Notes: generated from the sequence alone by a model not told the origin. Positions 40,281 through 49,020 are shown, counted from the stretch's first letter. The stretch is 64,000 bases of DNA from Micromonospora coriariae (GCF_900091455.1 NZ_LT607412.1:4154001-4218000); one strand, 5' to 3'. Program-made: numbers and translations.

Positions 40281-40395
40281 CAGTCGTGGCGTGCTCGGGC
40301 TGCCGGTCTCCCTGGACCGGCCCCGTCGAGGACAAAACCCCTGCTCAGGCAGCGGAAACCGTTGCCGGTAGTCGCCTTTCCATCGAAGGATCTTT

Positions 40396-40442
40396 ACTTT
40401 CGTTGAATCGATACATAGATTGGTGTCATCAGTCGAAAGTTC
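40396..40442 (+). promoter_or_regulatory. ACTTTCG / CGAAAGTTC motif upstream of the copper-oxidase locus
   Basis: ACTTTCG (40396-40402) and CGAAAGTTC (40434-40442) occur in inverted orientation with a 31-base spacer. The segment is AT-rich (TTGAATCGATACATAGAT between them), consistent with a promoter about 115 bases upstream of the oxidase start. The CGAAAGTTC half is shared with the sites at 11687 and 24191. Confidence 0.45.
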
Positions 40443-40557
40443 TGAGTCTTCCGAGCAAAGTCGCGGCGGCTCATGAGCTCGCGGGGCCGTCCCTCTGTGC
40501 TCGACGGTCGCCGCACCCTGCCCTGTCGCGGCTGTGCCCGGTCGAGAACGGAGTCCC

Positions 40558-41562
40558 ATGGACGACCATCCCGTCGGCTCTCCCCGCCACCTGTCCCGCA
40601 GATCCCTGATGACCACCGGAGTGCTGGCCGCCGGAGCGGTCGGCGTGACCGCGTCCACGGTCGGCGCCCCGTTCAGCGGCAGTCCGGCCCAGGCCGTGGC
40701 CGGTGTCACCAAGAAGGTCACCATCTACGCCGAGCAGCTGCCCGGAGGGCTGTTCGGGTACGGCCTGGCACCCGGTCAGGCCACCGTGCCGGGGCCGGTG
40801 CTGGAGATCTACGAGGGTGACACCCTGGAGATCACCCTGGTCAACACCACCACCCAGCGGCTGTCCATCCATCCGCACGGGGTCGACTACAGCACCGACT
40901 CGGACGGCAGCCCGCTCAACGCCTCGTTCAACAATCCCGGCGAGACCCGGACGTACGTGTGGCGCTCGCGGGAGATGTTCCTCGCGTCCGGCCGGCGGTT
41001 CATGCCGGGCAGCGCCGGCTACTGGCACTACCACGACCACGCCATGGGCACCGACCACGGCACCGCCGGGGTGGCCAAGGGGCTGTACGGCGCGCTGATC
41101 GTGCGGCGTCGCGGCGACATCCTGCCGGAGAAGCAGTTCACTGTCGTGTTCAACGACATGATGATCAACAACCGGATGGCGCCGGACACCCCGATGTTCG
41201 AGGCGAACCTGGGCCAGCGGGTGGAGTGGCTCGCCATCGGGCACGGCGGCACCTTCCACACCTTCCACCTGCACGCGCACCGCTGGGCGGACAACCGCAC
41301 CGGGATGCTCGAGGGCCCGGCCGACCCCAGCCTCGTGATCGACAACAAGGACCTCAACCCGGGCAGCTCGTTCGGGTTCCAGGTGCTGGCCGGGGAGGGC
41401 GTCGGGCCCGGCGCGTGGATGTACCACTGCCACGTGCAGTCCCACTCCGACGGCGGCATGGCCGGGATCTTCCTCGTGCGCAACGCCGACGGCAGCATGC
41501 CGCCGGGCGCGGAGGAGGCCATCCACAGGTTCCAGGGCCACACCCACACGCACGGCAGCTGA
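40558..41562 (+). CDS. Tat-exported two-domain multicopper oxidase (small laccase-like)
   Basis: A 334-residue secreted copper oxidase. The twin-arginine signal is SRRSLMTTGVLAAGAVG. All four copper-binding His clusters are present: IHPHGVDY, WHYHDHAMG, TFHTFHLHAHRW and MYHCHVQSHSDGGM (the Cys of type 1 copper). Length and two cupredoxin domains fit the small laccases (SLAC/EpoA type) of actinomycetes, which work as trimers and oxidise phenols or reduced metals with O2. ATG 40558 was selected; 40534 is possible. It is 23 bases upstream of the giant dehydrogenase gene, so it may accept electrons from that enzyme or from the cupredoxin encoded after it. Confidence 0.92.
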   Translation: MDDHPVGSPRHLSRRSLMTTGVLAAGAVGVTASTVGAPFSGSPAQAVAGVTKKVTIYAEQLPGGLFGYGLAPGQATVPGPVLEIYEGDTLEITLVNTTTQRLSIHPHGVDYSTDSDGSPLNASFNNPGETRTYVWRSREMFLASGRRFMPGSAGYWHYHDHAMGTDHGTAGVAKGLYGALIVRRRGDILPEKQFTVVFNDMMINNRMAPDTPMFEANLGQRVEWLAIGHGGTFHTFHLHAHRWADNRTGMLEGPADPSLVIDNKDLNPGSSFGFQVLAGEGVGPGAWMYHCHVQSHSDGGMAGIFLVRNADGSMPPGAEEAIHRFQGHTHTHGS

Positions 41563-41585
41563 GGAAATCGAAAGTGGGGACGGGG

Positions 41586-44500
41586 ATGACAAGAAAACTA
41601 CGACGAACGCTCGCCGCGGCAGCGGTCATCGCGATGCTGATGCCGGGCACACCGGCGGCAGCCGCACCACAGGCGGCAGCCGCACCACAGGCGCAGCAGA
41701 CCAGGACAGCGGTCCTCGTCTTCCACGGGCCGGTGGCCGAGCAGCAGGATCCGGTCGCCCGCGCCGCGGCAGCCATCAAGGAACTCGGCGCCGCCAATGG
41801 CATCGAGGTCACGGCCACCACGAACCCGGCGGTGTTCACCACGGCCCGGCTGTCCGCGTACCGCAGCGTGGTCTTTCTCTCCGCGACGGGCGCTGCGCTC
41901 AACCGTGACCAGGAAACGGCGTTGCAGAGCTACATGAAGGCCGGCGGCGGCTTCGTCGGCATCGCCGACGCGGCCCGCGCGCAGGTCGACTCCGCCTGGT
42001 TCACCGGCCTGATCGGCACCCGCCCGGCGGGCGCGATCCCGGTGGCCGAGCCGGTGGCCCGGGTGACCGCCAGCGGCGAGAACGCGCCGAACGAGACCAA
42101 GGAGAAGCTGACCGACGGCGACTCCGGCACCAAGTGGCTCGTCCGCACCCCGACGGGCTGGGTGGCGTACGAGTTGAGCGCCGCCAAACGGATCACCGGG
42201 TACGCGCTGACGTCGGCAAACGACTCCTCCGGCCGGGACCCGAAGGACTGGACCCTGCAGGGCTCCACTGACGGCCAGAGCTGGTCCGACCTGGACCGGC
42301 GCACCGGCCAGACCTTCGCGGAGCGGTTCCAGACCCGCCGGTTCGACATCGCCACGCCGCAGGAGTTCAAGCACTTCCGGCTGAACATCACCGCGAACAG
42401 CGGCGAACCGCTGACCCAGCTCGCCGACCTGCGCCTGTTCACCGGCAGCACCGCGCCACCGGAGCCGCCCGCGGTGAACCGGGCGGTCGTCGACATCCTG
42501 GACCGGAACCACCCGGCCACGGCGTCGCTGCCGATGACGCTCACCCGCTCCGACCGCTGGGAGAACTGGGACCCGAACCCGATCGGCACCGTGCACACCG
42601 TGGCTCAGGTCGAGGAGCGGCACTACAACCCGGGACCGGGCGCCAACGGGCCGTTCCACCCGGTGTCCTGGTGCCGGGACTACGACGGCGGCCGGTCGTT
42701 CTACACCGGCATGGGCCACACCGAGGGCAGCTACGGCGAGGCGGCGTTCCGTACGCACCTGACCGGGGCGCTCAAGTGGACCACCGGGCTGGAGCGGGGT
42801 GACTGTCAGGCGACGATCGCCGCGAACTACAAGGTGGAGCGGCTCACCGCGGCCAACCAGACCGGGCAACTGGACCAGATCGGCGAGCCGCACGGGCTCA
42901 CCATCGCCCCGGACAACACGGTGTTCTACGTCGGCAAGGCGGCCTGCCCGAGCGGCCCCGTCGCGGACTGGAACGACCCGAACGTCGGCCTGGGCTGCGG
43001 CACCATCCACTCGTGGGACCCGCGCACCAAGCAGGCCAAGCTGCTCACCACCCTGGCGGTGATGGGCAACCGGGGCAGCGGCTCGGAACTGGTGAAGAAC
43101 GAGGAGGGCCTGCTCGGCATCGTTCCCGACCCGAAGTTCGCCGAGAACGGCTGGCTCTACGTCTACTGGATGCCGCACGAGTCGGTCGACCGGGTGCAGC
43201 GCATCGGGCAGCGGACGATCTCCCGGTTCACCTACGACCGGGAGACCCAGACCATCGACCAGGCCACCCGCAAGGACCTGCTGCAGTTCCCGGTGCAGAT
43301 CCACAGCTGCTGCCACGCCGGTGGGGGCATGGCGTTCGACGCCAAGGGCAACCTGTACGTGGGGTCCGGCGACAACAACTCCTCCGAGGGCTCGCAGGGC
43401 TACTCCGGCAACAACTGGACCCAGGAGTACCAGGGGATCTCGTTCCAGGACGCCCGCCGCACCTCGGGCAACACCAACGACCTCGCCGGGAAGATCATCC
43501 GTATCCACCCGGAGGCGGACGGCACGTACACCATCCCGGAGGGCAATCTGTTCCCGCCGGGCACCGAGAAGACCCGGCCGGAGATCTACGTGATGGGCGT
43601 GCGCAACATCGCCCGCCTCCAGGTCGACCCGGAGCACCAGTGGCTGACCGCAGGCTGGGTCGGCCCGGACGCCGCGTCGCCGAGCCCGACGCTGGGCCCG
43701 GCGAAGTACGAGACCGCGACCATCATCACCTCGGCCGGTAACCAGGGTTGGCCGTACTGCATGGGCAACCGGCAGCCGTACCGGGACCGCAGCACCACCG
43801 ACGCGATGGTGCTGACCGGCTGGTACGACTGCGACAACCTGAAGAACGAGTCGCCGCGCAACACCGGCCTGGTGGACATCCCGCCGGCCCGGGACAACAT
43901 GATCTGGTACTCCCCGGACGGCGGCGGCCCGGTGTTCCCGGAGCGGACGGACGGCAGCGGCCTCCCGACCTACGTCGCGGCCGACGCCACCTACACCCAG
44001 CCGTACCTGCGCGGCGGCGGCCAGGCCATCATGTCCGGTCCGACCTACCACCGCGACCTCGTCGACACCAGCAGCGGCGTGGCCTGGCCGGAGTACTGGG
44101 ACGAGAAGTGGTTCATTGGCGACCAGTCGAACGCCAACAACCGCGTCGCGGTCACCGTCGACCCGGCCGGCGTACCCACCGCCGCCCCGCCGGTGTACGC
44201 CGAGTCGCTGCGGGCCATCATCCCCGGCGGCAACGGCGACACCCGGCTGCAGAGCTGGATGGACGCCAAGTTCGGCCCGGACGGCGCGCTCTACCTGCTG
44301 GACTACGGAGGCGGGTTCTTCAGTCTGCACCCCAACCAGAAGCTCATCCGGATCACCTACACCGGTGGGGCACCGACCCCGGCGCCGGCCGCCACCTCGG
44401 TCGCCGTGCAGAACAAGCCGCTGACCACGGCCTTCAACGGATCTCGCTCCGGTGGGGTCAGCTACCGGTGGGAGTTCGGCGACGGCGCCACGTCGACCGA

Positions 44501-45518
44501 GGCGAACCCTCGGCACACGTACGCCCGGGTCGGCACCTACACGGCGAAGCTGACCGTCACCTACGCCGACGGAGAGACGGCGACGGTGCAGACCACCGTC
44601 ACTGTGGGCTGTGCGGTGCCGGACAACCGGGCCACAGTGTGGCTCGGTGACACGGACACGAAGGTGCCCAGCCGTACGGTCGGGCAGGGCTGCACCATCA
44701 ACGACCTGATCGACGATGAGAGCACCTGGGCCGACCACAACAGCTTCGTCCGGCACGTGACCGCGGTGACCCGCACGCTGCAGGACGACGACCTGCTCAG
44801 TGCCCGCGAATCCGGCACGCTGACCCGTCTGGCCGCCGCGTCCGAGATCGGCCGGGACGGACACACCGGGTACGAGCCGCTCTTCGACGGCACCGCCGAG
44901 TCCCTGCTCGGCTGGCAGCAGGCGCCGTCCGGATCGTTCGGCATCCAGCCGGACGGCTCACTGCGCTCCAGCGGCGGCCTGGGCATGCTCTGGCACACCA
45001 GGGAACTCGCCGACTTCTCGCTGAAGGTGCAGTTCCGCGACATCGCGCCGGGCACCGGCCGGGCCAACACCGGCGTCTTCACCCGGTTCCCGGACCCGCG
45101 GATCCCGCTGGAGCAACGTCCGCCGGGTAGCTGCGGCACGGTCGGATCCGCCCGGACCTCACCGGCGTGGGTGGCGATCTACTGCGGCCACGAAATCCAG
45201 ATCTACGACGGTGAGACCGGCGAGCCGCAGAAGACCGGCTCGGTCTACAACTTCGATCCGGTGCCGCTCGCCCAGGCCGGCGTCACCCCGAAGGACCAGT
45301 GGAACGACTACGAGATCCGCGTGGTCGGGCAGCACTACACGATGATCCGCAATGGCGTGGTGATCAACGAGTTCGACAACACGCCGGGGAAGCAGTCCTC
45401 ACGCGCAGGTGACCCGCCAACCGACCTGCGGCAGTTCCTCAGCGGCTTCATCGGGCTCCAGAACCACGGCGACAACGATCTGATCGAGTTCCGCAACGTC
45501 CGCGTGCGCGAGCTCTAG
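41586..45518 (+). CDS. Secreted ThuA (with F5/8C insert) - sugar dehydrogenase - PKD - DUF1080 multidomain protein
   Basis: A 1310-residue exported protein. After a signal peptide (to ~36) come the first half of a ThuA domain (~45-155), an F5/8-type-C carbohydrate-binding module (~156-283, TDGDSGTKWLV, DWTLQGSTDGQSWSDL) and the second half of ThuA (~296-401, VSWCRDYDGGRSFYTGMGH). Then follow a glucose/sorbosone dehydrogenase (~432-925, HSCCHAGGGMAFD, NTNDLAGKIIRIHPEADGTY), a PKD domain (~935-1005, YRWEFGDGATS), an unnamed module (~1006-1092, GCTINDLIDDE) and DUF1080 (~1096-1310). One chain thus combines what the 11884 and 14836 proteins carry separately. It probably oxidises and cleaves a glycoside outside the cell. 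The start ATG follows GGGGACGGGG. Confidence 0.9.
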   Translation: MTRKLRRTLAAAAVIAMLMPGTPAAAAPQAAAAPQAQQTRTAVLVFHGPVAEQQDPVARAAAAIKELGAANGIEVTATTNPAVFTTARLSAYRSVVFLSATGAALNRDQETALQSYMKAGGGFVGIADAARAQVDSAWFTGLIGTRPAGAIPVAEPVARVTASGENAPNETKEKLTDGDSGTKWLVRTPTGWVAYELSAAKRITGYALTSANDSSGRDPKDWTLQGSTDGQSWSDLDRRTGQTFAERFQTRRFDIATPQEFKHFRLNITANSGEPLTQLADLRLFTGSTAPPEPPAVNRAVVDILDRNHPATASLPMTLTRSDRWENWDPNPIGTVHTVAQVEERHYNPGPGANGPFHPVSWCRDYDGGRSFYTGMGHTEGSYGEAAFRTHLTGALKWTTGLERGDCQATIAANYKVERLTAANQTGQLDQIGEPHGLTIAPDNTVFYVGKAACPSGPVADWNDPNVGLGCGTIHSWDPRTKQAKLLTTLAVMGNRGSGSELVKNEEGLLGIVPDPKFAENGWLYVYWMPHESVDRVQRIGQRTISRFTYDRETQTIDQATRKDLLQFPVQIHSCCHAGGGMAFDAKGNLYVGSGDNNSSEGSQGYSGNNWTQEYQGISFQDARRTSGNTNDLAGKIIRIHPEADGTYTIPEGNLFPPGTEKTRPEIYVMGVRNIARLQVDPEHQWLTAGWVGPDAASPSPTLGPAKYETATIITSAGNQGWPYCMGNRQPYRDRSTTDAMVLTGWYDCDNLKNESPRNTGLVDIPPARDNMIWYSPDGGGPVFPERTDGSGLPTYVAADATYTQPYLRGGGQAIMSGPTYHRDLVDTSSGVAWPEYWDEKWFIGDQSNANNRVAVTVDPAGVPTAAPPVYAESLRAIIPGGNGDTRLQSWMDAKFGPDGALYLLDYGGGFFSLHPNQKLIRITYTGGAPTPAPAATSVAVQNKPLTTAFNGSRSGGVSYRWEFGDGATSTEANPRHTYARVGTYTAKLTVTYADGETATVQTTVTVGCAVPDNRATVWLGDTDTKVPSRTVGQGCTINDLIDDESTWADHNSFVRHVTAVTRTLQDDDLLSARESGTLTRLAAASEIGRDGHTGYEPLFDGTAESLLGWQQAPSGSFGIQPDGSLRSSGGLGMLWHTRELADFSLKVQFRDIAPGTGRANTGVFTRFPDPRIPLEQRPPGSCGTVGSARTSPAWVAIYCGHEIQIYDGETGEPQKTGSVYNFDPVPLAQAGVTPKDQWNDYEIRVVGQHYTMIRNGVVINEFDNTPGKQSSRAGDPPTDLRQFLSGFIGLQNHGDNDLIEFRNVRVREL

Positions 45519-45526
45519 GAGAAACC

Positions 45527-47053
45527 ATGATCCGACGACTGAAGGCCGCGCTGGCGGCACTCCTGCTCACGGTGATCCCGTTGGCCGGTGTGCCCGCCTC
45601 CGCCGCCCCGCGCGTCGCGGAACAGGTGCTGACCTGGACCGCCGACGACGACATCACCCGCTACAAGTCCGCGCCCACCCAGGCGGTGGCCGGGGCGACC
45701 ACGATCATCTGGGAGAACAGCGCGGCCACCGGCAACACCACCGGGATGCCGCACACGCTGACCTTCGACACCACCACCGACGGCTACAACCACGACGTCA
45801 CGCTGAACATCCTGGCCAACCCGTTCGATGTGAACAACGGACGGCACGAGGCGACGGTGACCCTGACGCCGGGCAGGTACCGCTACTTCTGCTCCATCCC
45901 CGGCCACAGCCAGATGGTCGGCGAGCTGATCGTCACCGACGGCGGCGGAGGCGGCGACACCACACCGCCGGCGGTCTCGGCCACCGTGGCCGGCGACCGC
46001 GACCAGGAAGGCAACTACACAGGTACGGCCACGGTGACCGTCACGGCCACCGACGCCGGGTCGGGCGTGGAAACCGTCGAGTACCAGGTCGACGACACCA
46101 GCTTCCTGCCGTACACGCAGCCCGTGCCGGTCACCGCGATCGGCGACCACTCGGTGCAGTTCCGCGCCACCGACCAGGCGGGCAACACGAGTGAGGTCGG
46201 CTCGGTGTCGTTCCGGATCGTCGAGCCGAGCGAGGACGACACCACCCCACCGGTGGTGACCGCCGACCTGGCCGGCGACCGGGACGGCGACGGCAACTAC
46301 ATCGGTACGGCCACCGCCACGCTGGCCGCCACCGACGCGGATTCCGGTGTCGCCACGATCGAGTACTCGTTGGACGGGGCCGCCTTCACCGCGTACTCCC
46401 AACCGATAGTGGTCGACGACGTCGGCATGCACATGCTGCACTACCGGGCGACCGACGTCGCCGGGAACACGTCGGCCGAGCAGATGGCCCACTTCACCGT
46501 CGTCGAGCCGCAGGCCGAGGACACCACCCCGCCCACGGTGTCCGCCACAATCACCGGCGAACAGAACGACGACGGCGCGTACGTGGGCGGTGCGACGGTG
46601 ACCGTCACGGCAACCGACGACGGTTCGGGTGTCGCGTCGATCGAGTACGCGCTCGGCACCGGCGCCTGGACTCCGTACGCCAGCCCGGTCTCCGTCCGTA
46701 CCACCGGGGCGCACACCCTGCGCTACCGGGCGACGGACGTCGCCGGGAACGCCTCCGCCGAGCAGTCGGCGACGTTCACGGTCGTGGCGGACGGCACCGA
46801 CGCCTGCCCCGACTCGGACACCCGGGCCAGAGTGATCATCGACGGCGACGACACCGGCGTCGCCAACGTCGACACCGGCGACGGCTGCACCATCAACGAC
46901 CTGATCGACGAAGGCGCCGCCTACCCCGGGCACGCCGTATTCGTCCGGCACGTCGAAGCGGTCACCGCGACCCTGGTGGCCGGCGGCACCCTCACCCTGC
47001 GGCAGCAGGGCGCCATCGTCCGGGCCGCAGCCCGATCGGACGTCGGCGCATGA
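45527..47053 (+). CDS. Secreted cupredoxin with three Ig-like repeats and GCTINDLID module
   Basis: A 508-residue exported protein. After the signal peptide (to ~27, VPASA-AP), residues ~30-142 are a plastocyanin-like domain with type 1 copper ligands: His in GMPHTLTFD and Cys, His and Met in YRYFCSIPGHSQM. Three tandem OmpL47/Ig-like repeats of about 93 residues follow, each starting DTTPP and containing VTATDAGSGVETVEY-type and HxLxYRATDVAGN-type sequence. The last ~85 residues (GCTINDLIDEGAAY, VFVRHVEAVTATL) match the module in the preceding giant protein. A role as electron carrier between the dehydrogenase and the copper oxidase is a strong inference from gene order. It begins 8 bases after the giant gene. 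Confidence 0.88.
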   Translation: MIRRLKAALAALLLTVIPLAGVPASAAPRVAEQVLTWTADDDITRYKSAPTQAVAGATTIIWENSAATGNTTGMPHTLTFDTTTDGYNHDVTLNILANPFDVNNGRHEATVTLTPGRYRYFCSIPGHSQMVGELIVTDGGGGGDTTPPAVSATVAGDRDQEGNYTGTATVTVTATDAGSGVETVEYQVDDTSFLPYTQPVPVTAIGDHSVQFRATDQAGNTSEVGSVSFRIVEPSEDDTTPPVVTADLAGDRDGDGNYIGTATATLAATDADSGVATIEYSLDGAAFTAYSQPIVVDDVGMHMLHYRATDVAGNTSAEQMAHFTVVEPQAEDTTPPTVSATITGEQNDDGAYVGGATVTVTATDDGSGVASIEYALGTGAWTPYASPVSVRTTGAHTLRYRATDVAGNASAEQSATFTVVADGTDACPDSDTRARVIIDGDDTGVANVDTGDGCTINDLIDEGAAYPGHAVFVRHVEAVTATLVAGGTLTLRQQGAIVRAAARSDVGA

Positions 47054-47085
47054 GTCACCGAACCTCATCGACAGGGAGTACAGCG

Positions 47086-48066
47086 ATGCCCAGACGTACA
47101 GTCGCCAAGCTGGCCACCGTGAGCGCCGTCATCACCGCCTCGGTGCTGGCGGTGGCGCCCAGCGCGCACGCCGACCTGGTCACCCACTGCATCGGCACCG
47201 GTGGTGCGGTGACGGTGCCCAACGACCTGTACGTGCCGGCCGGTGAGTCCTGCGCGCTCACCGGCACCACGATCACCGGAAACGTCACCGTCGCTGCCGG
47301 AGGAAACCTGGTGGTCACCGGTGGCACAGTCAGCGGCGAGGTACGCGTCGCCGCGGACGGCTACCTGGACGCCACCGACACGACGATCTCCGGCCAGGTG
47401 GTGCTGGCCGCCGGCGGTTACGGGGCCTTCCTGCGGGACGTTCGGACCGGCAACGTGACGGTGCGGCCGAAGGGGGCCGCCACCATCGACAGCTTCCTGT
47501 TCGTCGAGCAGTCCACGATCGTCGGGACCGTCAACGCCGGTGCCGGTGAGGTCCGGCTCGACCGCGGCACCCAGGTGGAGCGCAACCTCAGCACCACCGG
47601 CACGTACTACACCGACGTGCACGACTCGTTCGTCGACGGCACGCTGTCGGTGCTGAACAGCGCCACCGGCAGCGTCGTGTGTGGCAGTGCGGTCCGCGGC
47701 TTGGCCACCTTCGCGGGCAACCTCGGCGCCGTGCAGCTCGGCCCGAACGGCCCGCTCGACAGTTGCGCCTCCGGGGGCTACTGGGGCCGGAACGTCAGCA
47801 TCACCAACACCACCGGCGGTGTCACAGTCGACGACAACATCATCGACGGCACGTTGACCCTGACGTCCAACAACCCCGTCGCCCAGGTGGCCGCGAACAA
47901 CCGGATCCGCGGTGGCGTGACCGGTGACCAGGCGGTTGCCACCAGCTCCCGGGCGGCCCGTACGGCAGCGGCCACCGACCGGGAGGAAGCTGGAGAGCAG
48001 CGGGCGGAAGCCCGCCGCGCCTCCGCGGCCCAGGAGGCCGCCGCGGCCGGCGCGGCGCGTCTCTAG
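47086..48066 (+). CDS. Secreted beta-helix-like repeat protein, unknown function
   Basis: A 326-residue exported protein (signal to about VAPSAHA-DL). The mature region is built of short repeats rich in Gly, Thr and Val such as ITGNVTVAAGGNLVVTGG, VSGEVRVAADGYLDATD and ISGQVVLAAGGYGAFLRD, about 20-25 residues per turn, the look of a right-handed beta helix or bactofilin-like solenoid. The last ~45 residues are a charged Ala/Arg/Glu helix. ATG 47086 has the better site (AGGGAGTACAGCG); ATG 47050 overlaps the cupredoxin stop and remains possible. As last gene of the locus it could be a scaffold or polymer-binding component. I do not recognise a named family. Confidence 0.75.
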   Translation: MPRRTVAKLATVSAVITASVLAVAPSAHADLVTHCIGTGGAVTVPNDLYVPAGESCALTGTTITGNVTVAAGGNLVVTGGTVSGEVRVAADGYLDATDTTISGQVVLAAGGYGAFLRDVRTGNVTVRPKGAATIDSFLFVEQSTIVGTVNAGAGEVRLDRGTQVERNLSTTGTYYTDVHDSFVDGTLSVLNSATGSVVCGSAVRGLATFAGNLGAVQLGPNGPLDSCASGGYWGRNVSITNTTGGVTVDDNIIDGTLTLTSNNPVAQVAANNRIRGGVTGDQAVATSSRAARTAAATDREEAGEQRAEARRASAAQEAAAAGAARL

Positions 48067-48180
48067 GTAGTCACCGGCGCGGGGTCACGGGCTGTCCGGC
48101 CCGTGGCCCCGCGTCGCCGTGGCCCCACCTCGCCGAGCGTCCCTGGTGTCGCGGTGGACACCGGCGGTCACGATGGCGGC

Positions 48181-48897
48181 ATGCGCAGATGGCAACGGCC
48201 GTACGCACTCGACGCGGCGACCGGCTTCGCGGTGCTGGGGCTGGTCGGGGTGGTTGGTTTCGCCACGTTCTTCGTGATCACGCCTGTGCACGAGCGGATG
48301 CCGACGCCGTTGGCGATCCTCTTCGGGATGTGGCTGGCCGTTGTCGCCGCCGTCGCGGCGCGGCAGGCCATGCTCGGGGTCTACGTCAGCGATCGCGGCG
48401 TCCGGTCCCGATCCCTGCTCCGTACGGCCACTGTGCCCTGGGCGTCGGTAGCGGACATCCGCAGTGGCGCGGCCACCATCGCGGGCCTGGACATGGGCCG
48501 TGCCACGATCGTCATCGAACGGACCGACGGTGAATCGGTGCAGACGCCGCTGCAGCGCGGCGATCTCTTCCGGCCGTTCACGTTCCGGCCCGAACTGGGT
48601 CGGCTGGCGACCTGGCCGGAACACTATGACGAGATCCTGGCGACACTGCAGGCACACCTTCGCGAGGCGCAGCGCCGGGGACAGGCGCCGGTCACCGATC
48701 GACCAGCACAGCCGCCCGCCGCCGGTGCCCGGCCGACGATCCGATCCGCCGGAGTCCACCGGACCCGCACGCCCTCCGGCGGGCCAACCGTCGACAAGCG
48801 GCGCGACATCCACGCCCTGACCCGGCAACACCAGCGGGGCGCGCTCACCGACGCCGAGTTTGCCGCGGAACTGGCCAAGATCCACGAGAGGGACTGA
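48181..48897 (+). CDS. Membrane protein with PH-like and SHOCT domains
   Basis: A 238-residue protein with two close N-terminal membrane helices (GLVGVVGFATFFVI and LFGMWLAVVAAVAA), then a bacterial PH-like domain (GVYVSDRGVRSRSLLRTATV, PWASVADIRSG), a linker and a C-terminal SHOCT motif (IHALTRQHQRGALTDAEFAAELAKI). SHOCT segments occur at the ends of many otherwise unrelated actinobacterial membrane proteins and probably mediate oligomerisation. The start at 48181 was chosen because it leaves the first helix intact; GTG/ATG codons upstream exist. Function unknown. Confidence 0.75.
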   Translation: MRRWQRPYALDAATGFAVLGLVGVVGFATFFVITPVHERMPTPLAILFGMWLAVVAAVAARQAMLGVYVSDRGVRSRSLLRTATVPWASVADIRSGAATIAGLDMGRATIVIERTDGESVQTPLQRGDLFRPFTFRPELGRLATWPEHYDEILATLQAHLREAQRRGQAPVTDRPAQPPAAGARPTIRSAGVHRTRTPSGGPTVDKRRDIHALTRQHQRGALTDAEFAAELAKIHERD

Positions 48898-48924
48898 GGC
48901 GATGCCGGGCATGGGTCGCCAAGG

Positions 48925-48970
48925 AGCGTGATACCTCAGGGGCATAAATATGCCTCAGAGGTATCACGCT
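48925..48970. repeat. 46-bp near-perfect palindrome
   Basis: The 22-base left arm (48925-48946, AGCGTGATACCTC then AGGGGCATA) pairs with the right arm (48949-48970, TATGCCTCAGAGG then TATCACGCT) with two mismatches and a 2-base loop. The AT-containing centre and near-perfect symmetry suggest a dispersed REP-type palindrome; I have the impression of similar units in other Micromonospora genomes but cannot check. It is adjacent to a broken methyltransferase gene. Confidence 0.8.
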
Positions 48971-49020
48971 CGCAACAGCGACCGCCCGGAAGGGGGCGCC
49001 GCGACGGCGCAGAGATCGCG

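Noticed and set aside
41598..44864. 1088-codon minus-strand frame opposite the giant secreted protein
   Set aside because: Very long but Arg/Gly/Val mirror composition, no start context and no domain; explained by codon bias of the plus-strand gene.
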